Positions 1-10,410 are shown, counted from the stretch's first letter. The stretch: 64,000 nucleotides of DNA from Phocaeicola intestinalis (GCF_014837065.1 NZ_JACSPP010000002.1:62001-126000); one strand, 5' to 3'. The notes: generated from the letters alone by a model not told the origin. Program-made: numbers and translations.

Positions 1-414
1 AAAAACATTAAATGGAAAAGGAGTGGTGCACGTGCTGAGCAGCATAGCCCGTTTACCCTTGTGCAAAGGCTGGGGAATACCTTGCAGACTCTCGCCCATC
101 ATCCCATACACCAGCCGGTCGAACAACACCTTCAGCGTACCTGGCATATTGCCCCAATAGCAAGGAGCCCCGATAACCAGTACATCGCATGCTCCGATGA
201 GCTGGAGCACACGCTGGGCATCGTCTTCAGGCAGTACGCATGCCTGCTTTGTGCGACACACCATGCATCCCTTACAAGGCACGACATGCAAATCGGAAAC
301 ACGGACCGACATGACCTGCATCCCTGCCTTTACGGCTTCTTCTTCCATCGCGCCCAACATACGGGATATGTTCCCCTTCGGGCGGGGACTGGCATTGAGT
401 ATCAGCACGTTCAT
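1..414 (-). CDS. Flavodoxin-family NAD(P)H-dependent FMN reductase (3' end outside window)
   Basis: The first 138 residues are visible; the C-terminus lies beyond the window edge. The N-terminus MNVLILNASPRPKGN is the phosphate-binding loop of FMN_red/flavodoxin-like reductases. A cysteine-rich stretch CKGCMVCRTKQAC around residues 47-59 and the core APCYWGNMPGTLKVLFDR around 83-100 match the multimeric-flavodoxin (WrbA/iron-sulfur flavoprotein-like) group. It is expected to be a cytosolic FMN-binding redox protein; its partner is unknown. Its ATG lies four bases after the stop of the upstream TSCPD gene, so the two are probably one operon. The family call is firm; the substrate cannot be told. 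Confidence 0.8.
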   Translation of the reverse strand, partial: MNVLILNASPRPKGNISRMLGAMEEEAVKAGMQVMSVRVSDLHVVPCKGCMVCRTKQACVLPEDDAQRVLQLIGACDVLVIGAPCYWGNMPGTLKVLFDRLVYGMMGESLQGIPQPLHKGKRAMLLSTCTTPFPFNVF

Positions 415-418
415 ACAA

Positions 419-664
419 CTATGCTTTTACCGTACGCAACGCCTTGCACAACTGGTCGGGACATGAAGTGGGTTTCGAACCGCACCGGATACCTTCCAGC
501 CGGGCTATCACTTCGCTCACGGGCATCCCTTTCACCAGAGCACTGATGCCTTGCAGATTGCCGTTGCATCCCCCGGTATAGCGCACGTCTTTCACGATTC
601 CGTCTTCCACTTCTACCTCGATGCGCGTACTGCAAGTGCCCTCCGTCTGATAATCAATTCTCAT
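419..664 (-). CDS. TSCPD domain protein (TIGR03905-type)
   Basis: An 81-residue protein beginning MRIDYQTEGTCSTRIEVEV and carrying the diagnostic TSCPD motif near its C-terminus (GIRCGSKPTSCPDQLCKAL). Related domains occur in ribonucleotide reductases and as stand-alone small proteins that may bind a metal or nucleic acid; the role is not established. Conserved cysteines at TCST, GGCNGN, RCGS and SCPDQLC suggest a metal site. An in-frame upstream ATG would add 34 residues, but a promoter-like box lies inside that extension, so the internal ATG at 664 is preferred. It is the first gene of a probable operon with the flavodoxin-like reductase. Confidence 0.85.
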   Translation of the reverse strand: MRIDYQTEGTCSTRIEVEVEDGIVKDVRYTGGCNGNLQGISALVKGMPVSEVIARLEGIRCGSKPTSCPDQLCKALRTVKA

Positions 665-705
665 AATCCAGCTTCTCCTAATAAAGATTATTCTAAGTAA
701 GTGTG

Positions 706-713
706 CAAAATTA
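706..713 (-). promoter_or_regulatory. Bacteroides-type -7 box (TAATTTTG) for the TSCPD gene
   Basis: On the minus strand this reads TAATTTTG, a match to the Bacteroidota -7 consensus TAnnTTTG, 42 bp before the chosen start at 664. No clear -33 element was identified. Confidence 0.45.
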
Positions 714-723
714 AATGATATTA

Positions 724-814
724 TCAGAAACACAGATTTCCGCAGATTAGCGCAGATTAAGAACAAATATTAGAATAATAATCCGCGAAAATCTGCGTTA
801 ATCTGCGTTTCTGA
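724..814. repeat. Inverted-arm element built from a CGCAGATT word
   Basis: Left arm 724-757 and right arm 780-814 are imperfect inverted copies of TCAGAAACGCAGATT followed by two more (C)GCAGATT words. The same word recurs at 4475-4667 and near 6764. The arms could pair in RNA or cruciform DNA. It sits between the divergent-facing end of the TSCPD promoter region and the YebC gene end. Confidence 0.7.
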
Positions 815-860
815 GCCGACACATTATATCAACTAATTCTCAACATCTACTAATTAAACA

Positions 861-879
861 ATCCGTGTAATCTGTGGTG
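861..879. repeat. Single arm of the CACCACAGATTACAC repeat
   Basis: Reads ATCCGTGTAATCTGTGGTG, directly after the YebC stop codon (transcribed leftwards). It is one base different from perfect arms at 49342-49360 and 55173-55191. No matching opposite arm is obvious nearby. Confidence 0.55.
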
Positions 880-887
880 AAAAAAAA

Positions 888-1619
888 TCATTCTTCTTCG
901 GGCTTCATATTGGTATATACCGTCTGCACATCGTCGAACTCTTCCAGGCGTTCCACCATTTTGTTGATGGTTTCGCGCTGTTCGGGAGTCACATCCTTCA
1001 GGTCGTTCGGAATATAAGTAAATTCACCTCCTACATCCTCGAACCCGCACTCTTCCAAATGCTTCTGGATGGCAGCATAGCTCTTCGGGTCACCATAAAT
1101 CGTGATAGTGCCTTCTTCGGGGTCTTCATCGTATTCATCGTCTACATCGTAATCGATGAGGTCGAGAATCAGTTCTTCCATATCCAGCCCGTCTTTCTTC
1201 TTGAAAGTGAACACACACTTGTGGTCGAACAAGAAAGCCAGCGAACCGGTCGTACCCAAGTTTCCGCCGAACTTGTTGAATACCGAACGCACATCGGCAA
1301 CGGTACGGGTCGTATTGTCGGTCAACGTATCGACGAAGATAGCCACCCCGTGCGGGCCGTATCCTTCGTAAGTCATTCCCTTGTACTCGCTCTGGTCCTT
1401 GCCCATCGCGTTTTTGATGGCACGCTCGATGTTGTCTTTCGGCATGTTCTCACGCTTGCAGGTAGCGATGACCGAACGCAAGGTCGGGTTGTTTTCGGGT
1501 TCCGGTCCGCCCGCCTTTACGGCAATGGCGATTTGTTTTCCCAGACGAGTAAATGTTTTGGCCATGTGGCCCCATCTTTTCAGTTTTGTAGCTTTTCTAT
1601 ATTCAAACGCTCTTCCCAT
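888..1619 (-). CDS. YebC/PmpR (TACO1) family protein
   Basis: A 243-residue protein, the usual family length. It begins MGRAFEYRKATKLKRWGHMAK, the canonical N-terminal helix region, followed by the conserved KAGGPEPENNPTLRSVI and CKRENMPKDNIERAIKNA segments, then YEGYGPHGVAIFVDTLTDN and the acidic domain-3 region. Family members are cytosolic; they were annotated as DNA-binding regulators, and several are now known to help ribosomes translate proline-rich stretches. No operon partner is evident: a repeat-rich 220-bp gap follows and another precedes it. Confidence 0.93.
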   Translation of the reverse strand: MGRAFEYRKATKLKRWGHMAKTFTRLGKQIAIAVKAGGPEPENNPTLRSVIATCKRENMPKDNIERAIKNAMGKDQSEYKGMTYEGYGPHGVAIFVDTLTDNTTRTVADVRSVFNKFGGNLGTTGSLAFLFDHKCVFTFKKKDGLDMEELILDLIDYDVDDEYDEDPEEGTITIYGDPKSYAAIQKHLEECGFEDVGGEFTYIPNDLKDVTPEQRETINKMVERLEEFDDVQTVYTNMKPEEE

Positions 1620-1651
1620 TGGATTATATATTTTAAATGTTGTTGTTTTTT

Positions 1652-1864
1652 TAAGGGACTAGGTAACTAGGGACTAGGGGACTGGGTTTAGATAGTTCTA
1701 TACCCTGCACGGTATGAATTTGTACACTTCCTTGAACATTTCGTACCGTTTCTGTAGAGACGATGTGCACATCGTCTCTACTACATGGCATATACAAAAT
1801 GCACAAATTAATGCGCGAGAAGTATAAGTATTCAGAACCTTGTCACCTTGTCAACTTGTTACCT
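1652..1864. repeat. Composite element: word-repeat arms around a 28-bp perfect palindrome
   Basis: Left arm 1652-1688 repeats GGGACTAGG/TAACTAGG words; right arm 1829-1864 (TATTCAGAACCTTGTCACC and following) is of the CTTGTCACC word type, also found at 10481-10515. Between them, 1754-1781 is a perfect 28-bp palindrome with half-site GTAGAGACGATGTG. A second copy of the palindrome and part of its flank (GAAACGGT..CGAAA) lies at 45227-45270. The gap separates yebC and pheT and holds no gene. Confidence 0.7.
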
Positions 1865-1871
1865 AAAAAAT

Positions 1872-4334
1872 TTATCTCAATTTCGCTCCCAGTTTTGTTT
1901 CCAGGTTCTGCACCAGCTTGTTCATCAGCTTGTCTATCTGCTTGTCGTTCAGCGTGGCGTTTTCGTCCTGCAGGGTGAAGCTCACCGCGTAACTCTTCTT
2001 TCCGGCTTCGAGGTTCTTGCCTTCGTACACATCGAAAAGCTCTACGCGCTTCAAGAGCTTCTTGTCGGTCTCGTAGGCGATTTTCTCGATTTCGGCAAAT
2101 TGCACCTGCTTGTCGAGCAAGAGCGCCAGGTCGCGCTTCACGGCAGGATACTTGGAAATGTCCTTGTAAGTCACCGCGTTGTTCTTGACCGCCTTCATCA
2201 GCTCCCTCCAGTTCAGGTCGGCATAATACACTTCGTTCTCGATATCGAACATCTTCAGGAGCTTCTTGTGCAGGATGCCGAGCGTAGCCAGCAACTTTCC
2301 GCCACGGGTATGCACCGACAGGGCGGCGGCATAGATGTCATCGCTCAAGGTGCCGAACACCAGCGCGCCGAAGTTCACGCCCAGACGGCGCAGGATGTTC
2401 AGCACGTATGCCTTCAGCTCGTACACCGACGAGTCCTCATCGGCGTGCGCCCACGAGTTGCTTACCCGCTTGCCGGTCACCCACAAGCCCATGTGCAGTT
2501 CTTCGGAGTAAGGCGCGAGCGCTTTTTCAGGGTTCCGCTTTCCGGCATTATAATGATAGCAATTGCCGAACTCGAAGAACTTCAGGTCGGCATTCTTGCG
2601 GTTGGCGTTGTGCTCGATGCTTTCCAGCCCGCCGAACAGAAGGGTGCCGCGCAATACGTTCAGGTCGTTGCTCAACGGATTCATCAGCCGCACCAGGTTT
2701 TCGGGCTTATACGTTTCCAGCCCTTCGTAATACGAAGCGGAGGTGAGCGAGTTGTTCAGGATTTCGTTGAACCCGCATCCCACCAGCTGCTCCGACACGA
2801 GGTTCTGGAGCTTCACCGACTTGTCTTCGGCTCCTTCCACGCTCAGGCACGCCTTTACCGAAGTGGGGATTTCCACATTGTTGTATCCGTAGATGCGCAG
2901 GATGTCCTCCACCACGTCGCACGGACGCTGCACGTCCACACGGTAAGGAGGCACCACCAGCGAAAGCCCTTCTCCGGTCTCGCCCGTGATTTCCATTTCC
3001 AGGCTCGAAACGATGCGCTTTATCACCCCGGCAGGGATTTCCTTGCCAATCAGCGAACGGACATACGCATACGAAAGCTCTACCGGGAAGCCGGCTATCG
3101 GGCTGGGATAGTTATCCTTGATTTCACAAGCGATTTCACCTCCCGCAAGCTCTTTCGCCAGGATAGCCGCCTCTTTCAGGGCATAAATCACGCCGTTCGG
3201 GTCGATGCCCCGTTCGAAACGGAACGAAGAATCGGTGCTCAGCCCTTGGCGGCGTGCGGTCTTGCGCACCCACGTAGGATGGAAATAAGCGCTTTCGAAG
3301 AACACGTTGCGGGTCTCTTCGGTAGTGCCCGAATCGAGTCCGCCGAACACGCCCGCGATACACATCGGCTCTTCGGCGTTGCATATCATCAGGTCGCGGT
3401 CCGAAAGCTTGTGTTCCACGCCGTCCAGCGTCACAAACGGAGCGCCTTCCGCCACGGTCTTCACCACAATCTTGCCACCCTTTATCTTGTCGGCGTCGAA
3501 GCAGTGCATCGGCTGGCCGTAAGCGTGCAGGATGTAGTTGGTGATGTCCACAATGTTGTTAATCGGACGCAAGCCGATGGCTTTCAGCTTCGCCTGGAGC
3601 CATTCGGGGCTTTCCTTCACCGTGACGTTCTTTACCACCACGCCGGCATAGCGCGGGCAAGCCTCGGTGTTCTCTACCACCACGTCGATGTCCAGGTCGT
3701 GATTGTCTACCGCAAACGCCTCTACCGAAGGGCGTTTCAGTTCCGCCTCATGCCCGTTCTGCACGAGCCAGGCGTACAGGTCGCGCGCCACGCCGTAGTG
3801 CGAGCAGGCATCCGCGCGGTTGGGCGTGATGTCCACCTCCAGCACGTAGTCGCTCTTCACGTTGTAGTAATCCTTGGCAAGCGTGCCCGGCTCCACGTCA
3901 TCGGGCAGCACGATAATGCCCTCGTGGCTGGTTCCGATGCCGATTTCGTCTTCGGCACAAATCATGCCGTTCGATTCCACGCCCCGGAGTTTCGATTTCT
4001 TTATGGTGAAACACTCGTCTCCGTCATACAGCTTGGTGCCCAAGGTAGCTACCACCACCTTTTGCCCTGCGGCTACGTTCGACGCCCCGCATACAATCTG
4101 CACGGGGTCGCCCTGCCCCAAGTCGACCGTCGTAATGTGCATGTGGTCGGAATTGGGATGCGGCTCGCAGGTCAGCACTTTTCCGATGACCAAGCCTTCC
4201 AGCCCTCCTTTAATCGACTGGACTTCTTCCACTTCGCCTGTTTCCAGCCCGATAGAGGTAAGCGCCGCCGCCACCTGTTCGGGGGTCAAGTCGAAGTTGA
4301 CGTATTCTTTTAGCCAGTTATACGAAATATTCAT
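1872..4334 (-). CDS. pheT: Phenylalanine-tRNA ligase beta subunit
   Basis: 820 residues, full length for the long bacterial beta chain. It opens with MNISYNWLKEYVNFDLTPEQ, then the EMAP/tRNA-binding fold (VLTCEPHPNSDHMHITTVDLG, about residues 50-150), the B3/B4 editing region (EVDITPNRADACSHYGVARD, about 165-370), B5 (about 400-480), the catalytic-like core, and a C-terminal anticodon-binding FDX-ACB domain (YKDISKYPAVKRDLALLLD to the end). With PheS (not in this window) it forms the cytosolic alpha2beta2 enzyme that charges tRNA-Phe. It appears to be a single-gene unit with a promoter box 39 bp upstream. Long open frames on the opposite strand are shadows of its GC-rich codons. Confidence 0.98.
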   Translation of the reverse strand: MNISYNWLKEYVNFDLTPEQVAAALTSIGLETGEVEEVQSIKGGLEGLVIGKVLTCEPHPNSDHMHITTVDLGQGDPVQIVCGASNVAAGQKVVVATLGTKLYDGDECFTIKKSKLRGVESNGMICAEDEIGIGTSHEGIIVLPDDVEPGTLAKDYYNVKSDYVLEVDITPNRADACSHYGVARDLYAWLVQNGHEAELKRPSVEAFAVDNHDLDIDVVVENTEACPRYAGVVVKNVTVKESPEWLQAKLKAIGLRPINNIVDITNYILHAYGQPMHCFDADKIKGGKIVVKTVAEGAPFVTLDGVEHKLSDRDLMICNAEEPMCIAGVFGGLDSGTTEETRNVFFESAYFHPTWVRKTARRQGLSTDSSFRFERGIDPNGVIYALKEAAILAKELAGGEIACEIKDNYPSPIAGFPVELSYAYVRSLIGKEIPAGVIKRIVSSLEMEITGETGEGLSLVVPPYRVDVQRPCDVVEDILRIYGYNNVEIPTSVKACLSVEGAEDKSVKLQNLVSEQLVGCGFNEILNNSLTSASYYEGLETYKPENLVRLMNPLSNDLNVLRGTLLFGGLESIEHNANRKNADLKFFEFGNCYHYNAGKRNPEKALAPYSEELHMGLWVTGKRVSNSWAHADEDSSVYELKAYVLNILRRLGVNFGALVFGTLSDDIYAAALSVHTRGGKLLATLGILHKKLLKMFDIENEVYYADLNWRELMKAVKNNAVTYKDISKYPAVKRDLALLLDKQVQFAEIEKIAYETDKKLLKRVELFDVYEGKNLEAGKKSYAVSFTLQDENATLNDKQIDKLMNKLVQNLETKLGAKLR

Positions 4335-4372
4335 ATTAAGTATGTTTTGATGTTTTCCTTGTTTTTGATGCG

Positions 4373-4380
4373 CAAAGTTA
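4373..4380 (-). promoter_or_regulatory. -7 box (TAACTTTG) for pheT
   Basis: Minus-strand TAACTTTG matches TAnnTTTG, 39 bp before the pheT ATG. This is the expected distance for a short leader. Confidence 0.55.
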
Positions 4381-4474
4381 CAATAAATCTATGAAAAACC
4401 ATACAAATTTTAAGGACATCAACGAAAATATTCGGTTTTTACGGTGCACAAGAAGATGCGGAAACCTATTTTCT

Positions 4475-4667
4475 GAAACGCAGATTCACGCGGATTTCCG
4501 CAGACTATTTTCATTTGCGCCGCTTTTTTCATTCAAATCCACCGGAAAAAGGCCTATATTTTTGTACCTTTGCGCCCCGAAAACGGATGCCGGAACGCAG
4601 ATTCACGCAAACATCCCTACATGAATAAAAAATACAATCTGCGGAAATCCGCGTGAATCCGCGTTTC
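4475..4667. repeat. Inverted-arm element (CGCAGATT word) spanning the crcB promoter
   Basis: Arms 4475-4504 (GAAACGCAGATTCACGCGGA and on) and 4638-4667 are inverted copies with about two differences over 30 bp; a third, shorter word copy lies at 4593-4609. The arms enclose the TACCTTTG box at 4565-4572, so a transcript from that box would carry only the right arm and the internal copy. Confidence 0.75.
4565..4572 (+). promoter_or_regulatory. -7 box (TACCTTTG) for crcB
   Basis: TACCTTTG in the context TTTTTGTACCTTTGCGCC, a typical Bacteroidota promoter core, 133 bp before the crcB start. Confidence 0.6.
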
Positions 4668-4704
4668 AAAAAAACCGTAAATAATAAAACCGTAAATAAA
4701 CAAC

Positions 4705-5085
4705 ATGTCCAACGCATTGATAACCATATTTTTGGGAGGCGGCATCGGGAGCGTAATGCGCTTCGGGGTGCAGGCGGTGATGAACGGGCGCATCCCTCCC
4801 CTTTTCTTCCCGTGGGCTACGCTCGGCGTCAACGTGGCGGGAAGCTTCCTCATCGGGCTGTTCTACGCCCTCTCCGCCCGCTTCGGCTTCTCCGACGAGA
4901 CACGGCTTTTCCTCACCACGGGGCTTTGCGGAGGGTTCACCACCTTCTCCACCTTCAGCCAAGAGAGCCTGACGCTGCTCCGCCAGGGGCATTACGCCGC
5001 CTTCGCGCTCTACACCCTTGCCAGCGTGGCGGCAGGCATTGCCGCGGCACTTGCCGGAGGGTGGGTAGGGAAAGCCCACGCATAG
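4705..5085 (+). CDS. crcB: Fluc/CrcB-type fluoride channel
   Basis: 126 residues with four predicted membrane helices, the normal size of a Fluc subunit that works as an inner-membrane dual-topology dimer exporting fluoride. Signature segments are GGGIGSVMRFGVQ (helix 1), TLGVNVAGSFLIGLFYAL (conserved Asn, helix 2) and GLCGGFTTFSTFSQE (the phenylalanine box and polar track, helix 3). It appears monocistronic, with its own promoter box. No fluoride riboswitch was recognised in the leader; that leader is occupied by repeat words instead. The gene is visibly more GC-rich than its flanks. Confidence 0.95.
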   Translation: MSNALITIFLGGGIGSVMRFGVQAVMNGRIPPLFFPWATLGVNVAGSFLIGLFYALSARFGFSDETRLFLTTGLCGGFTTFSTFSQESLTLLRQGHYAAFALYTLASVAAGIAAALAGGWVGKAHA

Positions 5086-5088
5086 ACA

Positions 5089-5215
5089 ACCTTGTTTCAA
5101 CCAAGGTCATCCCACGGGACAGGGTAATTTGAAATTACCTCGTCTCAGAGACGAAGTGGTTTCAAACCACATCATCTCCTTGCGCGGGAGGGGTGTAAAT
5201 CGAAATGACACCCCA
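5089..5215. repeat. String of consecutive short perfect hairpins
   Basis: Directly after crcB: ACCTTG/CAAGGT (5089-5107), GGTAATTT-G-AAATTACC (5123-5139), CGTCTC-A-GAGACG (5141-5153), GTGGTTT-C-AAACCAC (5156-5170), CTCC/GGAG (5176-5190) and GGGTGT/ACACCC (about 5191-5215). Three have a single-base centre. The first could terminate crcB, but the string as a whole is unexplained. Confidence 0.7.
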
Positions 5216-5460
5216 CGGCACGTATGCCGGTATGGAGAGGGAAATAGTGGGTGGAGGATTCACTCCACAAAGATACGAAAAATTTTTCAATTGGCAATGG
5301 ATATTAGGCAATGGACAATGGAAAATTGACAATCGGCAATTATTTTTTGCCAAGCTGTGTTTAAACCGCTGAGATGCAACTATTTGCATGGGCGCGCGGA
5401 GCTATATATACCGGAATTTGCATATAGATGCGTGATATATGCAAGATATAAGCATAATGA
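5216..5460. other. Gene-free AT-rich stretch
   Basis: No convincing coding potential. It contains loose repeats of the ATTGGCAATGGA/ATTGACAATCGG type at about 5290-5345, which look like a degraded word-repeat arm, and the low-complexity sequence ATATATGCAAGATATAAGC. Confidence 0.5.
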
Positions 5461-5650
5461 TGACAATGACAAATGACAAATGACAATTAACTTTTTCCGG
5501 AAAATGCCTTAATAGCAGGTGAGCGACATTATAAATTATATTATATATATATTATTATATATATAATATAATTTAATTTACAATTCTCTTTTCTTCTTCG
5601 TGGTGCGTTACATCACTTTGTTAATTGTCATTTGTCATTTGTCATTGTCA
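5461..5650. repeat. 190-bp element with perfect 30-bp inverted arms and an AT palindrome core
   Basis: Arms 5461-5490 and 5621-5650 are perfect inverted copies over 30 bp, each made of tandem TGACAAA words. The interior holds a long alternating AT tract (about 5530-5580) that is itself nearly palindromic. No open frame of note is present. Confidence 0.85.
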
Positions 5651-5790
5651 CGATAATACAAGCATAGAAATAACATTTTCACATCTTATATAATTCTCAT
5701 TTTCAGCAATATAGATAGAAAAACGATAATCAGTTAACAGATTTTTACGCCCACCTGTTCCAAATCCATTGCCACATGGAAAAGATTTCT

Positions 5791-5798
5791 TACCTTTG
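5791..5798 (+). promoter_or_regulatory. -7 box (TACCTTTG) for the RNA methyltransferase
   Basis: TACCTTTG followed by GCAGAGGAGAG, 99 bp before the start at 5897. A CTTGTCACC-type repeat word (about 5824-5868) lies in the resulting leader. Confidence 0.55.
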
Positions 5799-5896
5799 CA
5801 GAGGAGAGAGGGAGGAACATTATAGGCAACAAGGCTTTTTATAGGTAACAAGGTACCAGTTGACAAGTTTTGAATTGCCTACACAAAAAACAAATT

Positions 5897-6706
5897 ATGG
5901 AAAAGGAACGAATCATCGAAATCACGTCGCTGGAGCAGCCGGGGGTGGAGCTGTTCGGCGCACTGACCGAGGCCCAACTGCGCAACCGGCTGGAACCGGA
6001 GAAGGGCGTGTTCATCGCCGAAAGCCCGAAAGTAATCCGCGTGGCGCTGGACGCGGGCTACGAGCCGCTGGCGCTGCTGTGCGAGCGGAAGCACCTCGCG
6101 GGCGACGCCGCCGACATCCTTGCCCGATGCCCGGACATACCCGTCTACACCGGCGGACGCGAGCTGCTCGCCCGGCTTACGGGCTATACCCTGACACGCG
6201 GCGTACTCTGCGCCATGCGCCGGCCGCCGGTGAAAAGCGTGGAAGAAGTATGCGGCGGGGCACGGCGCATCGTGGTGATTCACGGGGTGACCGACACGAC
6301 CAACATCGGTGCCATCTTCCGCTCTGCCGCCGCATTGGGCATCGACGGGGTGCTGCTCACCCCCGACTCGTGCGACCCGCTGAACCGCCGTGCCGTGCGT
6401 GTCTCGATGGGTTCGGTGTTCCTCATTCCGTGGACGTGGGCCGATGCTCCCCTCGCCGCCCTGCACCGCCTGGGCTTCCGCACCGCCGCCCTGGCACTCT
6501 CGGACGACTCCGTCCCGCTCGACACGCCTGCCCTCAAGCAAGAGCCGCGGCTGGCACTGGTGATGGGCACCGAAGGCGACGGGCTTCCGCACGCCACCAT
6601 CGCCGAAGCCGACTACACGGTGCGCATCCCGATGGCGCACGGGGTGGACTCGCTCAACGTGGCGGCAGCATCCGCCGTAGCGTTCTGGGAGCTGCGGACG
6701 ATTTGA
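5897..6706 (+). CDS. TrmH/SpoU-family RNA 2'-O-methyltransferase
   Basis: 269 residues from the ATG at 5897. N-terminal substrate-binding region, then the SPOUT knot with its three motifs: NIGAIFRSAAALGIDGVLL (around residue 135), VMGTEGDGLP (about 220) and RIPMAHGVDSLNVAAASAV (about 243). It should use S-adenosylmethionine to methylate a ribose in rRNA or tRNA; the target base is not predictable. The gene is strikingly GC-rich, like crcB, while the DNA between them is AT-rich. Its last codons ACG ATT TGA are the first bases of a repeat word that runs on downstream (see 6698-6762). Two upstream in-frame ATGs are less likely starts. Confidence 0.92.
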   Translation: MEKERIIEITSLEQPGVELFGALTEAQLRNRLEPEKGVFIAESPKVIRVALDAGYEPLALLCERKHLAGDAADILARCPDIPVYTGGRELLARLTGYTLTRGVLCAMRRPPVKSVEEVCGGARRIVVIHGVTDTTNIGAIFRSAAALGIDGVLLTPDSCDPLNRRAVRVSMGSVFLIPWTWADAPLAALHRLGFRTAALALSDDSVPLDTPALKQEPRLALVMGTEGDGLPHATIAEADYTVRIPMAHGVDSLNVAAASAVAFWELRTI

Positions 6707-6762
6707 ATTTACGATTTGGCGATTTACAATTTACGATTTACAATATACGATTTTGCGATTTT
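6698..6762 (+). repeat. TTTACGATTT word array overlapping a stop codon
   Basis: Begins ACGATTTGAATTTACGATTT at 6698-6717, including the methyltransferase stop codon, and continues with variant ACGATTT/ACAATTT words. The first 20 bp are identical to 63701-63720, which overlaps the recR stop codon. A CGCAGATTTTCGCAG word follows at about 6767-6780 and an AGAAGCTGTTTTAAATGA word at about 6801-6818. Confidence 0.75.
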
Positions 6763-6880
6763 GAAACGCAGATTTTCGCAGCTCACACTTTAAATGACTT
6801 AGAAGCTGTTTTAAATGAAAGAGCCGTGCGGGATATAAAAAAAGAAGTCCTCTTTACCCTGCAATACCGGCAAATTTTCG

Positions 6881-6888
6881 TACCTTTG
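6881..6888 (+). promoter_or_regulatory. -7 box (TACCTTTG) for dapL
   Basis: TACCTTTG in the context TTTCGTACCTTTGCACC, 44 bp before the dapL ATG. Confidence 0.6.
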
Positions 6889-6931
6889 CACCGGAAACAG
6901 ACTAACGCATAAACTTCAACACATATCGAAT

Positions 6932-8161
6932 ATGGCACTGGTAAACGAACATTTCCTGAAATTGCCGAACAACTACTTCTTCTCCGACCTGGAAAAGAAA
7001 GTCAACTTGTTCAAGGTGACCCATCCCAAAGCCGACCTTATCCGGCTGGGTACAGGAGATGTCACCCTGCCCCTTCCACAGGCGTGCACCGAGGCAATGC
7101 ACCGCGCTGTCGACGAACTGGCACACGCCGCCACCTTCCGCGGCTACGGGCCCGAAGAAGGATACCCGTTCCTTATCGATGCCATCATCAAACACGATTA
7201 TGCGCCACGCGGCGTGCATCTGGAACGCAGCGAAATCTTTGTGAGCGACGGGAGCAAAAGCGACACAGGACACATCGGCGACATCCTTCGCCACGACAAC
7301 AGCATCGGAGTGACCGACCCTATCTATCCTGCCTACATCGACTCGAACGTATCGTGCGGACGCGCAGGCGAGCTTTTGGCGGGAGGGAAATGGAGCAATG
7401 TAATTTATATGCCCTGCCTGCCAGAAAACAATTTCATCCCTCCCATCCCCGACCATCGTGTCGATATTATTTACTTATGCTACCCGAACAACCCTACCGG
7501 TACCGTGCTGGACAAATCCGAACTGAAAAAATGGGTGAACTACGCCCTCGAAAACGATACCCTCATCATCTTCGACGGTGCCTACGAAGCCTATATCCAA
7601 CACGCCGGCATCCCTCACTCCATCTATGAGATAAAGGGAGCACGCAAAGTAGCTATCGAGATGCGCAGCTTTTCGAAAACAGCCGGTTTTACAGGTGTGA
7701 GATGTGGCTACACGGTTATCCCGAAAGAAGTGACCGGAGGCACACTGGCAGGGAAACGCATCCCCCTGGGCCCCCTGTGGAAACGGCACCAGGAAACGGT
7801 ATTCAACGGCACCTCCTACATCACCCAGCGTGGAGCGGAAGCCATCTATACCCCCGAAGGAAAAGAACAGGTAAAAGCCCATATCCAATATTACATGAAC
7901 AACGCCCGCATCATGAAGCATGCACTTACCAGCATCGGGCTGAAAAACACCGGAGGCGAAGACGCGCCCTACCTGTGGGTCAAAGCTCCCGACGGAATGT
8001 CATCGTGGAAGTTCTTCGAAAAACTACTGTACGAAGCGCAGGTGGTGACCACTCCGGGGGTAGGTTTCGGCCCAAGCGGGGAAGGCTACCTGAGACTGAC
8101 CGCCTTCGGCGAAAAAGAACGCATCCAAGAGGCGATGCAACGCCTGTGCAGATGCCTGTAA
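6932..8161 (+). CDS. dapL: LL-diaminopimelate aminotransferase
   Basis: 409 residues, the standard DapL length. A class I/II PLP-dependent aminotransferase that converts tetrahydrodipicolinate plus glutamate directly to LL-diaminopimelate, bypassing the succinylase steps of lysine and peptidoglycan synthesis. Visible features are MALVNEHFLKLPNNYFFSDL at the N-terminus, IRLGTGDVTLPLP, the PLP-phosphate region VSDGSKSDTGHIGDIL, CYPNNPTGTVLDKSELKKWV, and SFSKTAGFTGVRCGY containing the Schiff-base lysine. Its own promoter box lies 44 bp upstream. The type III glutamine synthetase follows 51 bp later, so the two nitrogen-metabolism genes may be cotranscribed. Confidence 0.96.
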   Translation: MALVNEHFLKLPNNYFFSDLEKKVNLFKVTHPKADLIRLGTGDVTLPLPQACTEAMHRAVDELAHAATFRGYGPEEGYPFLIDAIIKHDYAPRGVHLERSEIFVSDGSKSDTGHIGDILRHDNSIGVTDPIYPAYIDSNVSCGRAGELLAGGKWSNVIYMPCLPENNFIPPIPDHRVDIIYLCYPNNPTGTVLDKSELKKWVNYALENDTLIIFDGAYEAYIQHAGIPHSIYEIKGARKVAIEMRSFSKTAGFTGVRCGYTVIPKEVTGGTLAGKRIPLGPLWKRHQETVFNGTSYITQRGAEAIYTPEGKEQVKAHIQYYMNNARIMKHALTSIGLKNTGGEDAPYLWVKAPDGMSSWKFFEKLLYEAQVVTTPGVGFGPSGEGYLRLTAFGEKERIQEAMQRLCRCL

Positions 8162-8212
8162 CCGGAATTTCATCAAACAGAACATAAACAAGAAACAACA
8201 GAGGTAATTATT

Positions 8213-10402
<2,190 letters not shown>

Positions 10403-10410
10403 TCTCTTTA

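Noticed and set aside
1848-4313. An 821-codon open frame on the plus strand opposite pheT
   Set aside because: It is the complement of a clear phenylalanyl-tRNA synthetase gene; its translation is His/Val/Arg-rich with no domain and has no promoter or start context.
4573-4704. Fluoride riboswitch before crcB
   Set aside because: The conserved pseudoknot signature was not found; the leader is made of CGCAGATT repeat words.
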